Shown in pieces: positions 42,379 through 50,526 of a DNA stretch of 64,000 nt. Position 1 is the first letter of the stretch, and each line of letters begins with the position of its first letter. The notes beneath the pieces were generated by a model. It saw only the letters and a list, made by a program, of their open reading frames with translations. It did no database searches and was not told the DNA's origin. The DNA is from Paenibacillus_D sp047238105. Lineage in GTDB: Bacteria > Bacillota > Bacilli > Paenibacillales > Paenibacillaceae. Location: NCBI RefSeq assembly GCF_047238105.1, contig NZ_JBDFMD010000001.1, positions 2,294,001 to 2,358,000 of the forward strand, read 5' to 3'. The position numbers and the translations under genes were made by a program.

Positions 42379-43986
42379 ATGGATAAAAGTACGTTGTCGG
42401 AGACGGTTACCGTCTCGCAAGGTCAACTCCGGGGCACCCGCCTGCCAGAGGCGGGCGCGATCGCCTGGCTGGGTGTGCCTTATGCGAAGCCGCCGGTGGG
42501 CGAGCTGCGTTGGAAAGCGCCGCGAGATGCAGATCCTTGGCGCGGCATCAGATCCGCACGGGAGTATGGCCCCAGCAGCATGCAGCGTGGTCCGGAGGGC
42601 ATCCTCGGCAGCGAGGACTGCTTATACATAAATCTATGGCGTCCGGATCATGAGCAGTCCGGCCTCCCTGTCCTCGTCTATCTGCATGGCGGCGGCAATA
42701 TCGGCGGCTCGGGACGGGACTTCCAGGGCGCCGGGCTGGCGCGTGCGACCAACAGTATCATCGTGACGGTGAATTACCGGCTCGGCGTCATGGGGTTCTT
42801 CCGGCATCCCGCACTCCGCACCGGCGATCCGCTGGACGACTCAGGCAACTACGGGCTGCTCGACGTGATCCAGGCACTGCGCTGGGTACAGGCTAATATC
42901 GCAGCGTTCGGCGGTGACCCGGGCAAGGTTACCCTGGGCGGTCAGTCGGCTGGCGGCAGGAATGCACTCGCCGCTTATCTCTCGCCTTTGGGCCGCGGAC
43001 TGTTCCAGCAGCTGTTCATCCTGAGCGGCGGCATGACAACCGCGGACTGCGAGCTCGGCGAGGCAAAAGCCCGAGTGATCGTGACTGACTTGGCGATCAA
43101 AGCCGGTGCTGCAGCTGCGGAAGCCCAAGACTGGCAGTCGGAGCAATCCGCCGAGGTGCTCGCCGAGTGGCTGTACCGGCAGGAAGCCGCCGACTTTGTG
43201 GAAGCGATCCCGGATACGGGGCTGCGGATGTCGGCCTTTCCGCACCTGTTCGAGGACGGCGTCGTCATCCCTTCCGGCGGATTCGCTGCTCTTGGCGATA
43301 GCGGGCCGCCGCTGCCCATCGTACTCGGCAGCACAGCGACGGAGTTCTCCGGCTTTGCGCTGGCCGCTCCCCGCTTCGCAACGCTTGCTCAGGGCAGCGA
43401 CTCCCCCGAGGAGCAACAGCGGCGGGCATATGAAGCTGCAGTTCAATACGGGAGCGAGCTCTATGCCGCTTTCAATGTGGAGGAGGTCGCCGAGCGCTTC
43501 CTCCGTGCGAACCCCGACATGGCGATCTTCGGTTACCGGTTCAGCTGGGGGTTGCGGGACGGCGTGACTGAGTTGCATTACCGGTTTCTGTTGGGTGCCG
43601 CCCACGGCGCAGATCTTCCCTTCTACACGGGAGATTTCTCAGAGGTGATGCAGAGCTTCCCGGGAGCGGTCATCACGGCAGCCAACGAGCCCGGACGGAT
43701 GGCGCTCATTTCTTGCATGAGGGGCTACTTGAGACATTTCCTGCATACGGGGGATCCGAATGGCGAGGCGCTGCCTCCCTGGACACCCTGGAGCGGCGAC
43801 CGCGGGACGGCCCGTATCCTCAGGCTCGATGCGACAGCACGCGAAGCAGTTGTACATATGGACAAGAAGCTGGTGCGCGAGGACATTCTTGCAAGGCTGG
43901 AAGCCGACGAACGGTTGCAGCCGGATCGGCTCCAGGGGCTGCGTGCGGAGCTGTTTGCGGGGCGGTTCTTTTGGACAAAAAGATGA
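42379..43986 (+). CDS. Carboxylesterase type B (para-nitrobenzyl esterase-like)
   Basis: 535 residues, alpha/beta hydrolase. It has an HGGGNIGGSG oxyanion region, SEDCLYINLWRP (the type B signature), and a nucleophile in GGQSAGGRN, with Gln where Glu is usual. The catalytic acid lies in the region after 300, and a His occurs in GAAHGADLPFYTG. It would remove acyl groups from sugars or small esters. It lies 88 bp after the AraC gene, on the same strand, and may be part of the same response. A well-placed ribosome site, AAAGGGG, precedes the ATG. Confidence 0.9.
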   Translation: MDKSTLSETVTVSQGQLRGTRLPEAGAIAWLGVPYAKPPVGELRWKAPRDADPWRGIRSAREYGPSSMQRGPEGILGSEDCLYINLWRPDHEQSGLPVLVYLHGGGNIGGSGRDFQGAGLARATNSIIVTVNYRLGVMGFFRHPALRTGDPLDDSGNYGLLDVIQALRWVQANIAAFGGDPGKVTLGGQSAGGRNALAAYLSPLGRGLFQQLFILSGGMTTADCELGEAKARVIVTDLAIKAGAAAAEAQDWQSEQSAEVLAEWLYRQEAADFVEAIPDTGLRMSAFPHLFEDGVVIPSGGFAALGDSGPPLPIVLGSTATEFSGFALAAPRFATLAQGSDSPEEQQRRAYEAAVQYGSELYAAFNVEEVAERFLRANPDMAIFGYRFSWGLRDGVTELHYRFLLGAAHGADLPFYTGDFSEVMQSFPGAVITAANEPGRMALISCMRGYLRHFLHTGDPNGEALPPWTPWSGDRGTARILRLDATAREAVVHMDKKLVREDILARLEADERLQPDRLQGLRAELFAGRFFWTKR

Positions 43987-44020
43987 ATGTGAACCAGTCC
44001 ATACGGAAAGGATCGGTCCT

Positions 44021-44824
44021 GTGCTAACTACAATCCTACTCTTAATCGGCATCGGACTGGTGGCGGGGATGTCCGGCTCACTGGTCGGCCTGGGGGGCGG
44101 CTTCATCGTGGTCCCCGCTCTCGCCTTCCTGTTCCCGGAGCTGCCGCCGTCCCAGCTGGCCGGGACGTCGATGGCGATGCTGCTGTTCAACTCCATCTCC
44201 AGTACCTACGTATACAGCAAGCAGAAGCGGATCGACTATCCAGCCGCGATCCGGTTCGCGCTGGCGGCGATCCCGGGCTCGATCATGGGAGCAATCCTGG
44301 CGACGTTGATTACAGGCAAAGCCTTCTTCATCAGCTTCGGATTCTTCCTTATCCTGGTGGCGCTGCTGCTGCTCTTCAAGCCGCGCCGGTCGATCCCGTG
44401 GCCGTTCCGCCCCACGGTGCAGCGCAGCTTCATCGATCAGAGCGGAGTGAAGTTCGATTATGCCTATCACATGCCTACCGGCGTCATCGTCAGCTTCCTG
44501 GTCGGCTTCCTGGCCAGCCTGTTCGGCGTCGGCGGCGGCAGCCTGATGATCCCGACGATGACGCTGCTGCTCAGCTTTCCTGCCCATATCGCGGTTGCGA
44601 CCTCGATGCTGCAGATCTTCCTGTCCGCAATCGTCAGTACGGGCACGCATGCGGCGGTGGGCAATATCGACTGGATGATGGTGCTCTGCCTGGCGCCCGG
44701 CGCCATCCTCGGCGGCCAGCTCGGCTCCCGGCTGGCGAGACGCTTGCCGGGTCAGCTGCTGCTGAAGATACTGGCAGTCTTCCTCATCATCGTGGCGGTA
44801 CGACTGATGTTCAGCGGTGGATAG
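44021..44824 (+). CDS. TSUP-family (TauE/SafE) membrane transporter
   Basis: About 267 residues with eight predicted membrane helices in two halves. Paired motifs are MSGSLVGLGGGFIVVPAL in the first half and FGVGGGSLMIPTMTLLLSFP in the second, typical of TauE/SafE exporters and importers of small organic or sulfur anions. The GTG at 44021 follows GGATCGGT; an open upstream extension overlaps the esterase and is disregarded. Its substrate is unknown. It lies 34 bp after the esterase gene. Confidence 0.85.
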   Translation: MLTTILLLIGIGLVAGMSGSLVGLGGGFIVVPALAFLFPELPPSQLAGTSMAMLLFNSISSTYVYSKQKRIDYPAAIRFALAAIPGSIMGAILATLITGKAFFISFGFFLILVALLLLFKPRRSIPWPFRPTVQRSFIDQSGVKFDYAYHMPTGVIVSFLVGFLASLFGVGGGSLMIPTMTLLLSFPAHIAVATSMLQIFLSAIVSTGTHAAVGNIDWMMVLCLAPGAILGGQLGSRLARRLPGQLLLKILAVFLIIVAVRLMFSGG

Positions 44825-44875
44825 CATGGTTGGAGTCATCATCATCCAATAACACAGTCATGGAGGAACAAAAAT

Positions 44876-45778
44876 ATGATCTCAAAAACGATCCAACTGT
44901 GGGAAGAAGCGCCCTATGTAAAGCTGCAATGTTATCCGCATCCTGATGCGCAGACGATTCAACCCGGGCCAAAAAGGCCCGCCGTCATCATCTGTCCAGG
45001 CGGCGCCTTCCTCGGCACTTCAGACCGGGAAGCCGAGCCGGTAGCCAATCGATTCAATGTCAACGGGATGCACGCCTTCGTCCTGCGATACACGACGTAT
45101 TATCAGGAGCGGCTGACCAGCCTCGCGGACGCGCCGCCCGGCAATCCGGCCAGTGCGTATCCCCAGCCGCTGCTAGACTTGGCCAAGGCAATGCTCTACG
45201 TCCGGCAGCATGCCGGGGAGCTCGGCGTGGACCCGGACCGCATCGCCCTGTGCGGCTTCTCCGCCGGCGGCCATCTGGCGGCCAGTCTGGGCGTGCACTG
45301 GGAGTCCGAGCTGCTGCGCGACACCTTAGGTTGCGAGAGCCGTTGGTTCAAACCCAATGCACTCATCCTGGGTTATGCGCTGTTGGACTACGCTGCGATG
45401 ACCCCGAAACACGACCAGGCGCCGGATCCCGGCAACGCCCGGCTGACTGAGCTGGCTAACCTGGCCGTCTTCGGCAAGCCCGATCCGACACCGGAAGAAT
45501 ACGAGAACTTGAGTCCCGCCCGCTATGTTTCGCCGAGCACACCGCCCACTTTCCTCTGGCACACCCAAGCAGACGGGCTGGTGTATGTGGAGAACTCGCT
45601 GCGGTTTGCCGGCGAGCTGGCCAAGCACGGCGTGCCTTTTGACCTGCATATTTTCGAGCAAGGCGATCACGGGCTGGCGCTGGGCGACGAAACATCGGCG
45701 AGGGGTCCCGAGCACATCAATGCCCATGCCGCCCGCTGGGTGGACTTGGCTTTTAGCTGGCTGAAGCTCCGATGCTAG
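44876..45778 (+). CDS. Alpha/beta hydrolase, acetyl-esterase type
   Basis: 300 residues. The oxyanion motif is CPGGAF, the nucleophile elbow CGFSAGG, and a catalytic Asp and His are placed in HTQADGLVYVENS and FEQGDHGLALG. The fold and size match the BD-FAE/axe-type xylan and acyl-sugar esterases (COG0657). With the type B esterase and the TSUP transporter upstream it forms a likely local unit for deacylating plant polysaccharide fragments. GGAGGAAC precedes the ATG. There is no signal peptide, so it works in the cytoplasm. Confidence 0.9.
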   Translation: MISKTIQLWEEAPYVKLQCYPHPDAQTIQPGPKRPAVIICPGGAFLGTSDREAEPVANRFNVNGMHAFVLRYTTYYQERLTSLADAPPGNPASAYPQPLLDLAKAMLYVRQHAGELGVDPDRIALCGFSAGGHLAASLGVHWESELLRDTLGCESRWFKPNALILGYALLDYAAMTPKHDQAPDPGNARLTELANLAVFGKPDPTPEEYENLSPARYVSPSTPPTFLWHTQADGLVYVENSLRFAGELAKHGVPFDLHIFEQGDHGLALGDETSARGPEHINAHAARWVDLAFSWLKLRC

Positions 45779-45999
45779 CTGTCGAGGCTCCCCTCCCTTC
45801 ACCACCCTCTTGCTATCTGACCAGAAAAACACCCTCCATCCTACTCATGCGCTGCCATCGCATCCGCCTTCGTCACATGCACTGTCACCTGCGGATGCTC
45901 GGGCAGGGCATATATGACGTTCACCTTCAGTCAATAGTCTCTTTACTTAACGATGTATATCCGGAGTTAGAAGGCTTCTCAAAAAAGATCAACGAATCA

Positions 46000-46026
46000 T
46001 GTCACAGATCCACAACTTTCTCCATC
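46000..46026 (+). promoter_or_regulatory. ECF41-type promoter of the oxidoreductase-sigma operon
   Basis: TGTCACA (46000-46006), 16 bp, then CATC (46023-46026). This closely matches the known ECF41 target promoter TGTCACA-N16-CGTC, differing by one base in the -10. It lies 42 bp upstream of the oxidoreductase start, so the sigma factor encoded second in the operon can drive its own operon. Confidence 0.75.
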
Positions 46027-46067
46027 TTAGTTTATGAAAGATTAAATAGCGAAGGAAGGTATGGTGG

Positions 46068-47366
46068 ATGAAACAATTTGATGTGGCAATCGTTGGTGGA
46101 GGTATTGCAGGTTTGGTGGCAGCAATTGAGTTGGCTCAGGCAGGTAAGTCTGTTGTCCTTTTGGAGAAGGCAAGCCAACTTGGTGGTCGGGCAATATCTG
46201 TCAATAAAAACGGGGCCAGTTTCAATCTTGGCGGTCATGCAATTGTCAAGGGAGGGTCAGCGGATGAAATCTTTCAAGATTTAGGGATAAGAATTGAAGG
46301 GGGATCCCCTTCGGCAAACATATCAGTTCTATGGAACAATAAGGTAACCCCTATTTTTAAATTTATTTTCTCTCAAAACCTGAGCTGGTCGGGTAAAATG
46401 GAATTGTTAAAGTTCTTTAGCAAGTTTGTAAAAATCAATGCCGATTCAGTGCCGGCTATCAGTCTGCGGAGTTGGATTGAACAAGAGCTTCGGGATCCGA
46501 TGGTTCGTCATATCGTTTACGCAATGCTCAGGGTAGGATCGTTCACAAAAGACCCGGATCACCAATTGGCCGGCCCCGTCCTAGGTCATGTAGCACGCAC
46601 GTCTAAAAAGAATAGCATTGTCTATGTGCAGGGAGGCTGGCAAACCATCGTTGATCAGCTTTACGAAAAAGCAGATCGGGCAGGCGTCTCCATGATGACA
46701 GGAACAAACGTAACGAAAATTGAGCATGATGGGACTGTTCGTAAAATAAGGTTTGCAGACGGCAAGGAGATGGACATCACGCATGTGATTTCCGCCACCC
46801 CACCCACAGTTACCTCTCGGCTCTTGGGAGATGTGGGATGTAAGTCGGTTTTACGTTGGAAAGAACAGGCTCGTGTGATTGTGGCGGCTTGTTTGGATCT
46901 TTCTTTGAAGCGGCTTCCCGTATCAAATCGATTTGCAGTTTTGGGTGTTGATCAACCCATATACTTCGTTAATCAATCGAAATTCACTCGACTAAGTGAA
47001 GATGGCACTCCGGTGGTGAGCATTATTAAACATAATGGCACTGGTGGAACGGATGCAAAGGCTGACGAACGATTCCTCGAACAGATGATGGACTTGATCC
47101 AACCGGACTGGAAGAAGGAAGTCATCGCAAGGCAGTACCTCCCCAGTATGGTTGTAGCCCACGACTATATGCACATAGGCAGGGAAGATCGATTTCCGGG
47201 TCCAGCCGTACCTGAGATTGCTGGGCTTTATGTGGCGGGAGAGTGGGCCAGCCACGGAGAGCTGTTGTCAGATGCTGCCGCGGCAAGCGGAAGACGTGCT
47301 GCTCGGTGTGTGTTAATGGATATGGAGGCAGGCCGTAAGTCTGGCAGGGAAGCAATTGTAGTGTGA
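46068..47366 (+). CDS. FAD-dependent oxidoreductase, phytoene desaturase/PPO-like
   Basis: 432 residues. The N-terminal dinucleotide-binding fold reads VAIVGGGIAGLVAAIELAQ, with the second FAD motif LLEKASQLGGRA. The C-terminal segment IAGLYVAGEWASHGELLSDA is typical of amine-oxidase/PPO-type flavoproteins. It should oxidise an unknown substrate. The sigma factor gene follows at an 18-bp gap. This oxidoreductase is the expected partner class of ECF41 sigma factors. Base composition is clearly AT-richer than in neighbours, suggesting transfer. Confidence 0.88.
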   Translation: MKQFDVAIVGGGIAGLVAAIELAQAGKSVVLLEKASQLGGRAISVNKNGASFNLGGHAIVKGGSADEIFQDLGIRIEGGSPSANISVLWNNKVTPIFKFIFSQNLSWSGKMELLKFFSKFVKINADSVPAISLRSWIEQELRDPMVRHIVYAMLRVGSFTKDPDHQLAGPVLGHVARTSKKNSIVYVQGGWQTIVDQLYEKADRAGVSMMTGTNVTKIEHDGTVRKIRFADGKEMDITHVISATPPTVTSRLLGDVGCKSVLRWKEQARVIVAACLDLSLKRLPVSNRFAVLGVDQPIYFVNQSKFTRLSEDGTPVVSIIKHNGTGGTDAKADERFLEQMMDLIQPDWKKEVIARQYLPSMVVAHDYMHIGREDRFPGPAVPEIAGLYVAGEWASHGELLSDAAAASGRRAARCVLMDMEAGRKSGREAIVV

Positions 47367-47384
47367 GTAACAGGAAGAAAGCAG

Positions 47385-48281
47385 GTGTTAAACATCTTGG
47401 AAAACATCGAAACAGAACAATTATATTCCGAGTACAAACCACTATTGTTCTCCCTTGCTTACCGTATGCTGGGCAGTGTTATGGATGCAGAAGATATTGT
47501 CCAGGAAACCTTTTTAACAGTATATAAATCTGGTTTAGACCACATTCAAAATATGAAAGCATACATGTGCAAAATCGTAACGAACCGCTGTCTCGAACTG
47601 CTTCGTACTACAAGCAAACAACGGGAAGTCTATATCGGGACCTGGCTGCCTGAACCGCTCGTGACAAATGCGAGTGATGAAACGGATCCGATGCAATCCT
47701 ACTTGCAGAAGGAATCGCTATCGACTGCTTACTTGCTGTTGTTGCAGCAATTATCTTATATGGAGCGAGCCGTATTCTTGCTGCGCGAGGCAATGCAGTA
47801 CGATTATGAAGAAATTGCCGACATCGTTGGCAAGAGCAGTGCTAACTGCCGGCAACTATTTCATCGAGCTAAACGCAGTCTTAATGCAAAATATGATCCG
47901 GATCATCTGGATCACTTAGATCGTGAGCAAACCACCAACTTGGTGGAGCAATTCATGTCTGCTCTTACTTCAGGTGACGCGGCGCAAATCATGAAATGCC
48001 TATCGACTGACGCGGTACTCTTCACAGATGGGGGTGGCAAAGTAAAAGTACTACCGCAACCCCTTCATGGGAATTTACGAATCTCCAACATTATGGCGGT
48101 TTATTTTAAAAAACACCCTTGGAGCTATACTTACCGTAACACTTTGGTAAATGGCCTGCCTGGAATCGTCGTATATATAGATGAAAAAACGTTGACTGTC
48201 ATTTCATTCAAGGTTCTGGATGGCCAACTTGTTAATCTCTACATTGTTGCAAACCCCGATAAATTGACACATGTGCATTAG
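47385..48281 (+). CDS. ECF41-type RNA polymerase sigma factor
   Basis: 298 residues. Region 2 (LFSLAYRMLGSVMDAEDIVQETFL) and region 4 (LREAMQYDYEEIADIVGKSSANCRQLFHRAKRSL) are followed by a SnoaL-like C-terminal extension of about 100 residues carrying the DGGGK and NPDKL motifs that define ECF41. That domain controls the sigma's own activity instead of an anti-sigma factor. GTG 47385 has AGGAAG upstream. It forms an operon with the flavoprotein. The signal sensed is unknown. Confidence 0.9.
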   Translation: MLNILENIETEQLYSEYKPLLFSLAYRMLGSVMDAEDIVQETFLTVYKSGLDHIQNMKAYMCKIVTNRCLELLRTTSKQREVYIGTWLPEPLVTNASDETDPMQSYLQKESLSTAYLLLLQQLSYMERAVFLLREAMQYDYEEIADIVGKSSANCRQLFHRAKRSLNAKYDPDHLDHLDREQTTNLVEQFMSALTSGDAAQIMKCLSTDAVLFTDGGGKVKVLPQPLHGNLRISNIMAVYFKKHPWSYTYRNTLVNGLPGIVVYIDEKTLTVISFKVLDGQLVNLYIVANPDKLTHVH

Positions 48282-48360
48282 TGAGCATGAATGCCTTGAC
48301 ACAAAAACAGAAGGTATCATTTATTATACGAATCAAACTTGAATCGGCGTCGACCCTTGT

Positions 48361-48600
48361 GTGCATATCGGGACCACACCAAGACTCGAGCTTCGCGTAG
48401 TAGCCCTGGCCGGCGGTATCATCAAGACGTTCATCTCCAAGGAGAAGCTGGCCGAGCAGCCTGGCGGCGGTTACCGTCATGTCCAGAAACAGCGGGGACG
48501 CTGCGAGCATGTATTTGCAGAGGCCAAAAACAACCATGGACTGGACCGTGCCAAAAGCCGGGGGCTCGATCCATTCCAAACGTATGAGATCTCCACTTGA
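48361..48600 (+). pseudogene. IS1182-type transposase C-terminal remnant
   Basis: A 79-codon open stretch ending RGRCEHVFAEAKNNHGLDRAKSRG, the catalytic-Glu region of IS1182-family DDE transposases (E...F.DAK..HG....). The N-terminal two-thirds are absent, the frame stops early and no terminal repeats are seen, so it is a dead fragment. It sits between the ECF41 operon and the persulfide cluster and may mark the edge of an insertion event. Confidence 0.6.
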
Positions 48601-48727
48601 TCGGCTTCAAGGTCAAACCCCTGTAGCTGATCTTGCTGCAACGATTGGCGGCTCTTCTGAGGATGGTTTCCACAATCAGCACTGTTTCCCTCTTATCATT
48701 TTCCCCCCTCCTCTCCTGCATCCTTGC

Positions 48728-48991
48728 CTACCTGCTCTTGATCAGCAACCCTACGGCTTCCTGCACCATCTTGCTAGTATCGCCGCCATTCTCCTGCTCC
48801 TCGCGGATACACTGCTCCAGATTGACCGCTACCACGAGCGCCATCGTCTTATCGACGGCGCTGCGCACGGCAGAGAGCTGGCTGACGACGTCCTTGCAAT
48901 CTTTTCTCTCTTCCATCATTTTCAGGACCCCGCGGACCTGGCCTTCTACCCGGCGCAAGCGCCGCTTCATATCATCATCATACGTCATCAT
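48728..48991 (-). CDS. cstR: CstR-like persulfide-sensing repressor (CsoR/FrmR family)
   Basis: 87 residues, all-helical tetramer-forming protein. Cys32 and Cys61 are both present (RKDCKDV and NLEQCIREE). The position that is His in copper-binding CsoR (25 after the first Cys) is Asn57, so copper binding is unlikely and the two-cysteine persulfide/polysulfide sensor type fits. Sulfur-handling enzymes on the same strand support this. An operator-like site at 49009-49024 lies in its leader. It should leave DNA when the cysteines form sulfur bridges. Confidence 0.88.
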   Translation of the reverse strand: MMTYDDDMKRRLRRVEGQVRGVLKMMEERKDCKDVVSQLSAVRSAVDKTMALVVAVNLEQCIREEQENGGDTSKMVQEAVGLLIKSR

Positions 48992-49008
48992 AAGTCTTCT
49001 CTCCCCCG

Positions 49009-49024
49009 ATACCTGGATAGGTAT
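49009..49024 (-). promoter_or_regulatory. CstR operator-like site in front of cstR
   Basis: ATACCT-N4-AGGTAT (forward strand 49009-49024), one base per arm away from the ATACCC-N4-GGGTAT sites of the upstream operon. TATACT nearby on the minus strand could be the -10. It indicates autoregulation. Confidence 0.65.
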
Positions 49025-49051
49025 AGTATAACCCGGGAGGGGGGGCCGGGA

Positions 49052-49528
49052 TCAAATAAATAAATTCACCTTTGCATCCGACGCATCCCCCAGATACGCC
49101 GCCACGCCAGCATACTCCAGTCCATCCAGCAGCTCTTCCTGCTGGAGCCCCAGCAGATCCATCGTCATCGTACAGGCCACCAGCTTCACGCCTTGCTCGC
49201 GGGCGAGCTCGATCAGCTGCGGCAGCGTGAGGGCATTGTGCTTCTTCATCACATGCTTGATCATCTTCGGACCCATGCCCGCAAAATTCATCCTGGAGAG
49301 GCCCAGCTTGTTTGCGCCGCGAGGCATCATCCAGCCGAACATCTTCTCCAGCAAGCCCTTTTTCACTTGCACCAGCTCGTCTTTACGCAGCGTATTGAGT
49401 CCCCAGAACGTGAAGAAGATCGTCACCTCATGATCATAGGCCGCCGCACCGTTGGCAATAATAAATGCTGCAATCGCTTTGTCCAGCTCTCCGCTGAACA
49501 AAACAATCGTCGATTTTTCCTTCTCCAT
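49052..49528 (-). CDS. DsrE/DsrF-like sulfur-relay protein
   Basis: About 158 residues of the peroxiredoxin-like DsrE fold. It has IVLFSGELDKAIAAFIIANGAAAYDHEVTIFF, then RGANKLGLSRMNFAGMGPKMIK and VKLVACTMTMDLLG, where the Cys is the likely persulfide carrier. These proteins trap or pass sulfur between TusA and other carriers. The ATG at 49528 is chosen; the ribosome-site spacing is imperfect. It is 8 bp from the TusA stop in the same operon. Confidence 0.85.
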   Translation of the reverse strand: MEKEKSTIVLFSGELDKAIAAFIIANGAAAYDHEVTIFFTFWGLNTLRKDELVQVKKGLLEKMFGWMMPRGANKLGLSRMNFAGMGPKMIKHVMKKHNALTLPQLIELAREQGVKLVACTMTMDLLGLQQEELLDGLEYAGVAAYLGDASDAKVNLFI

Positions 49529-49536
49529 CCTCTTTC

Positions 49537-49764
49537 TCACCCCTTCTTCACTAGAAAGATAAAGATCCCATTCTCTTCTTTGGCTGCAATGAGCTCATGC
49601 CTGGACTGATGAACCCACGCTTTGAAATCGCTCATTGCCCCTTTATCCGTCGTGTGCAGCTCCATCGTCTGTCCGCTTTGCAGAGCGTCGATTCCTTTTT
49701 TCGCCTTCACAATCGGCATGGGACATGCCAGTCCTTTTGCATCTACAATGATATCTGCCATCAT
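49537..49764 (-). CDS. tusA: TusA-family sulfur carrier protein
   Basis: 75 residues. The small alpha/beta TusA fold has the sulfur-carrying Cys in the CPMP motif (KGLACPMPIVKAKKGI). It ferries persulfide sulfur between the rhodanese enzymes and DsrE. AAAGGAGG precedes ATG 49764. It is third in the sulfur operon and closely related to the N-terminal domain of the TusA-rhodanese protein encoded upstream. Confidence 0.9.
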   Translation of the reverse strand: MMADIIVDAKGLACPMPIVKAKKGIDALQSGQTMELHTTDKGAMSDFKAWVHQSRHELIAAKEENGIFIFLVKKG

Positions 49765-49830
49765 TGTTGGCCTCCTTTGAAATGTGTTCGTTCGTGTGTG
49801 AATGATTCTCTGCATGGAAACGCACCCCGG

Positions 49831-50412
49831 TTACTCGTCCCGCTCCACAGGCCCTTCCCACGACGACATGCCCGGCACCACATTGATCACCTTCGCATAA
49901 CCCCGTTCGGCCATTAACTGACAGGCGAGATCGCTCCGGCTTCCCGTCCGGCACACGACCACATACGTTTCCTCCTTCGGCAGGGTAACCAGCTGCTCCT
50001 CAAGGGTGCCGAGCGGTACCGAGATCGCGCCGGGGATCCGCTGGAAGTTGTATTCCGCCGGTTCCCTGACATCCAGCAGACGAAACGCTTCGCCCGCCTG
50101 CAGCTTTTGATTCAGCTGATCATTGCTAATGACTGCCGGATGCTGCCGTGTCTCGGACCCCTTCTCCGGGTCCGAGGCTTTGCGCAGGAAGTGACGGAGG
50201 ATGCCTGCCTCTTCCTTCAAGCCAAGATAGTGATGGCCTGTCCGGCCCGCCCAGCTCTGCAGATCAGCCACCGATCCCTTGTCCGTGGCCCGCACCTCCA
50301 GCACCTCGCCGCCTTTCATCTCTTCCATCGCTTTCTTCGTCTTCACGATCGGCATCGGGCAAGCCAGGCCCTCGCAATCCACGATCCGATTCGTTTGAAT
50401 GTCTGCTGTCAT
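49831..50412 (-). CDS. cstA: TusA-rhodanese fusion protein (CstA-like)
   Basis: About 193 residues. Residues 1-75 are a TusA domain with the CPMP cysteine (GLACPMPIVK). Residues 95-190 are a rhodanese with active-site Cys in VVVCRTGSRSDLACQLMAERG. This is a shorter relative of staphylococcal CstA. It moves sulfane sulfur during sulfide overload. ATG 50412 has GGAGGAG ahead. An operator-like palindrome at 50473-50488 lies upstream, so the second half of the cluster may have its own controlled promoter. Confidence 0.85.
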   Translation of the reverse strand: MTADIQTNRIVDCEGLACPMPIVKTKKAMEEMKGGEVLEVRATDKGSVADLQSWAGRTGHHYLGLKEEAGILRHFLRKASDPEKGSETRQHPAVISNDQLNQKLQAGEAFRLLDVREPAEYNFQRIPGAISVPLGTLEEQLVTLPKEETYVVVCRTGSRSDLACQLMAERGYAKVINVVPGMSSWEGPVERDE

Positions 50413-50472
50413 CTGAAGCACTCCTCCCCTGGTCCACATCATATCTATATCCATACTGCCTCCTCCCGCTTT

Positions 50473-50488
50473 ATACCCACCGGGGTAT
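50473..50488 (-). promoter_or_regulatory. CstR operator palindrome before the TusA-rhodanese gene
   Basis: ATACCC-ACCG-GGGTAT, a perfect 6-bp-arm palindrome matching the two sites at 51701 and 51734. It is 60 bp upstream of the cstA start. Confidence 0.75.
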
Positions 50489-50526
50489 TAAGCTGTGCAA
50501 AAAAAAGCACTTAAAGATAATAAACT

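Noticed and set aside
42940..42965. Esterase nucleophile lost
   Set aside because: The elbow reads GGQSAGG with the serine intact; Gln for Glu is an accepted variant.
45779..46067. Small protein of about 99 residues between hydrolase and flavoprotein genes
   Set aside because: Overlaps the hydrolase stop, has no ribosome site or recognisable domain, and covers the ECF41 promoter; treated as non-coding.
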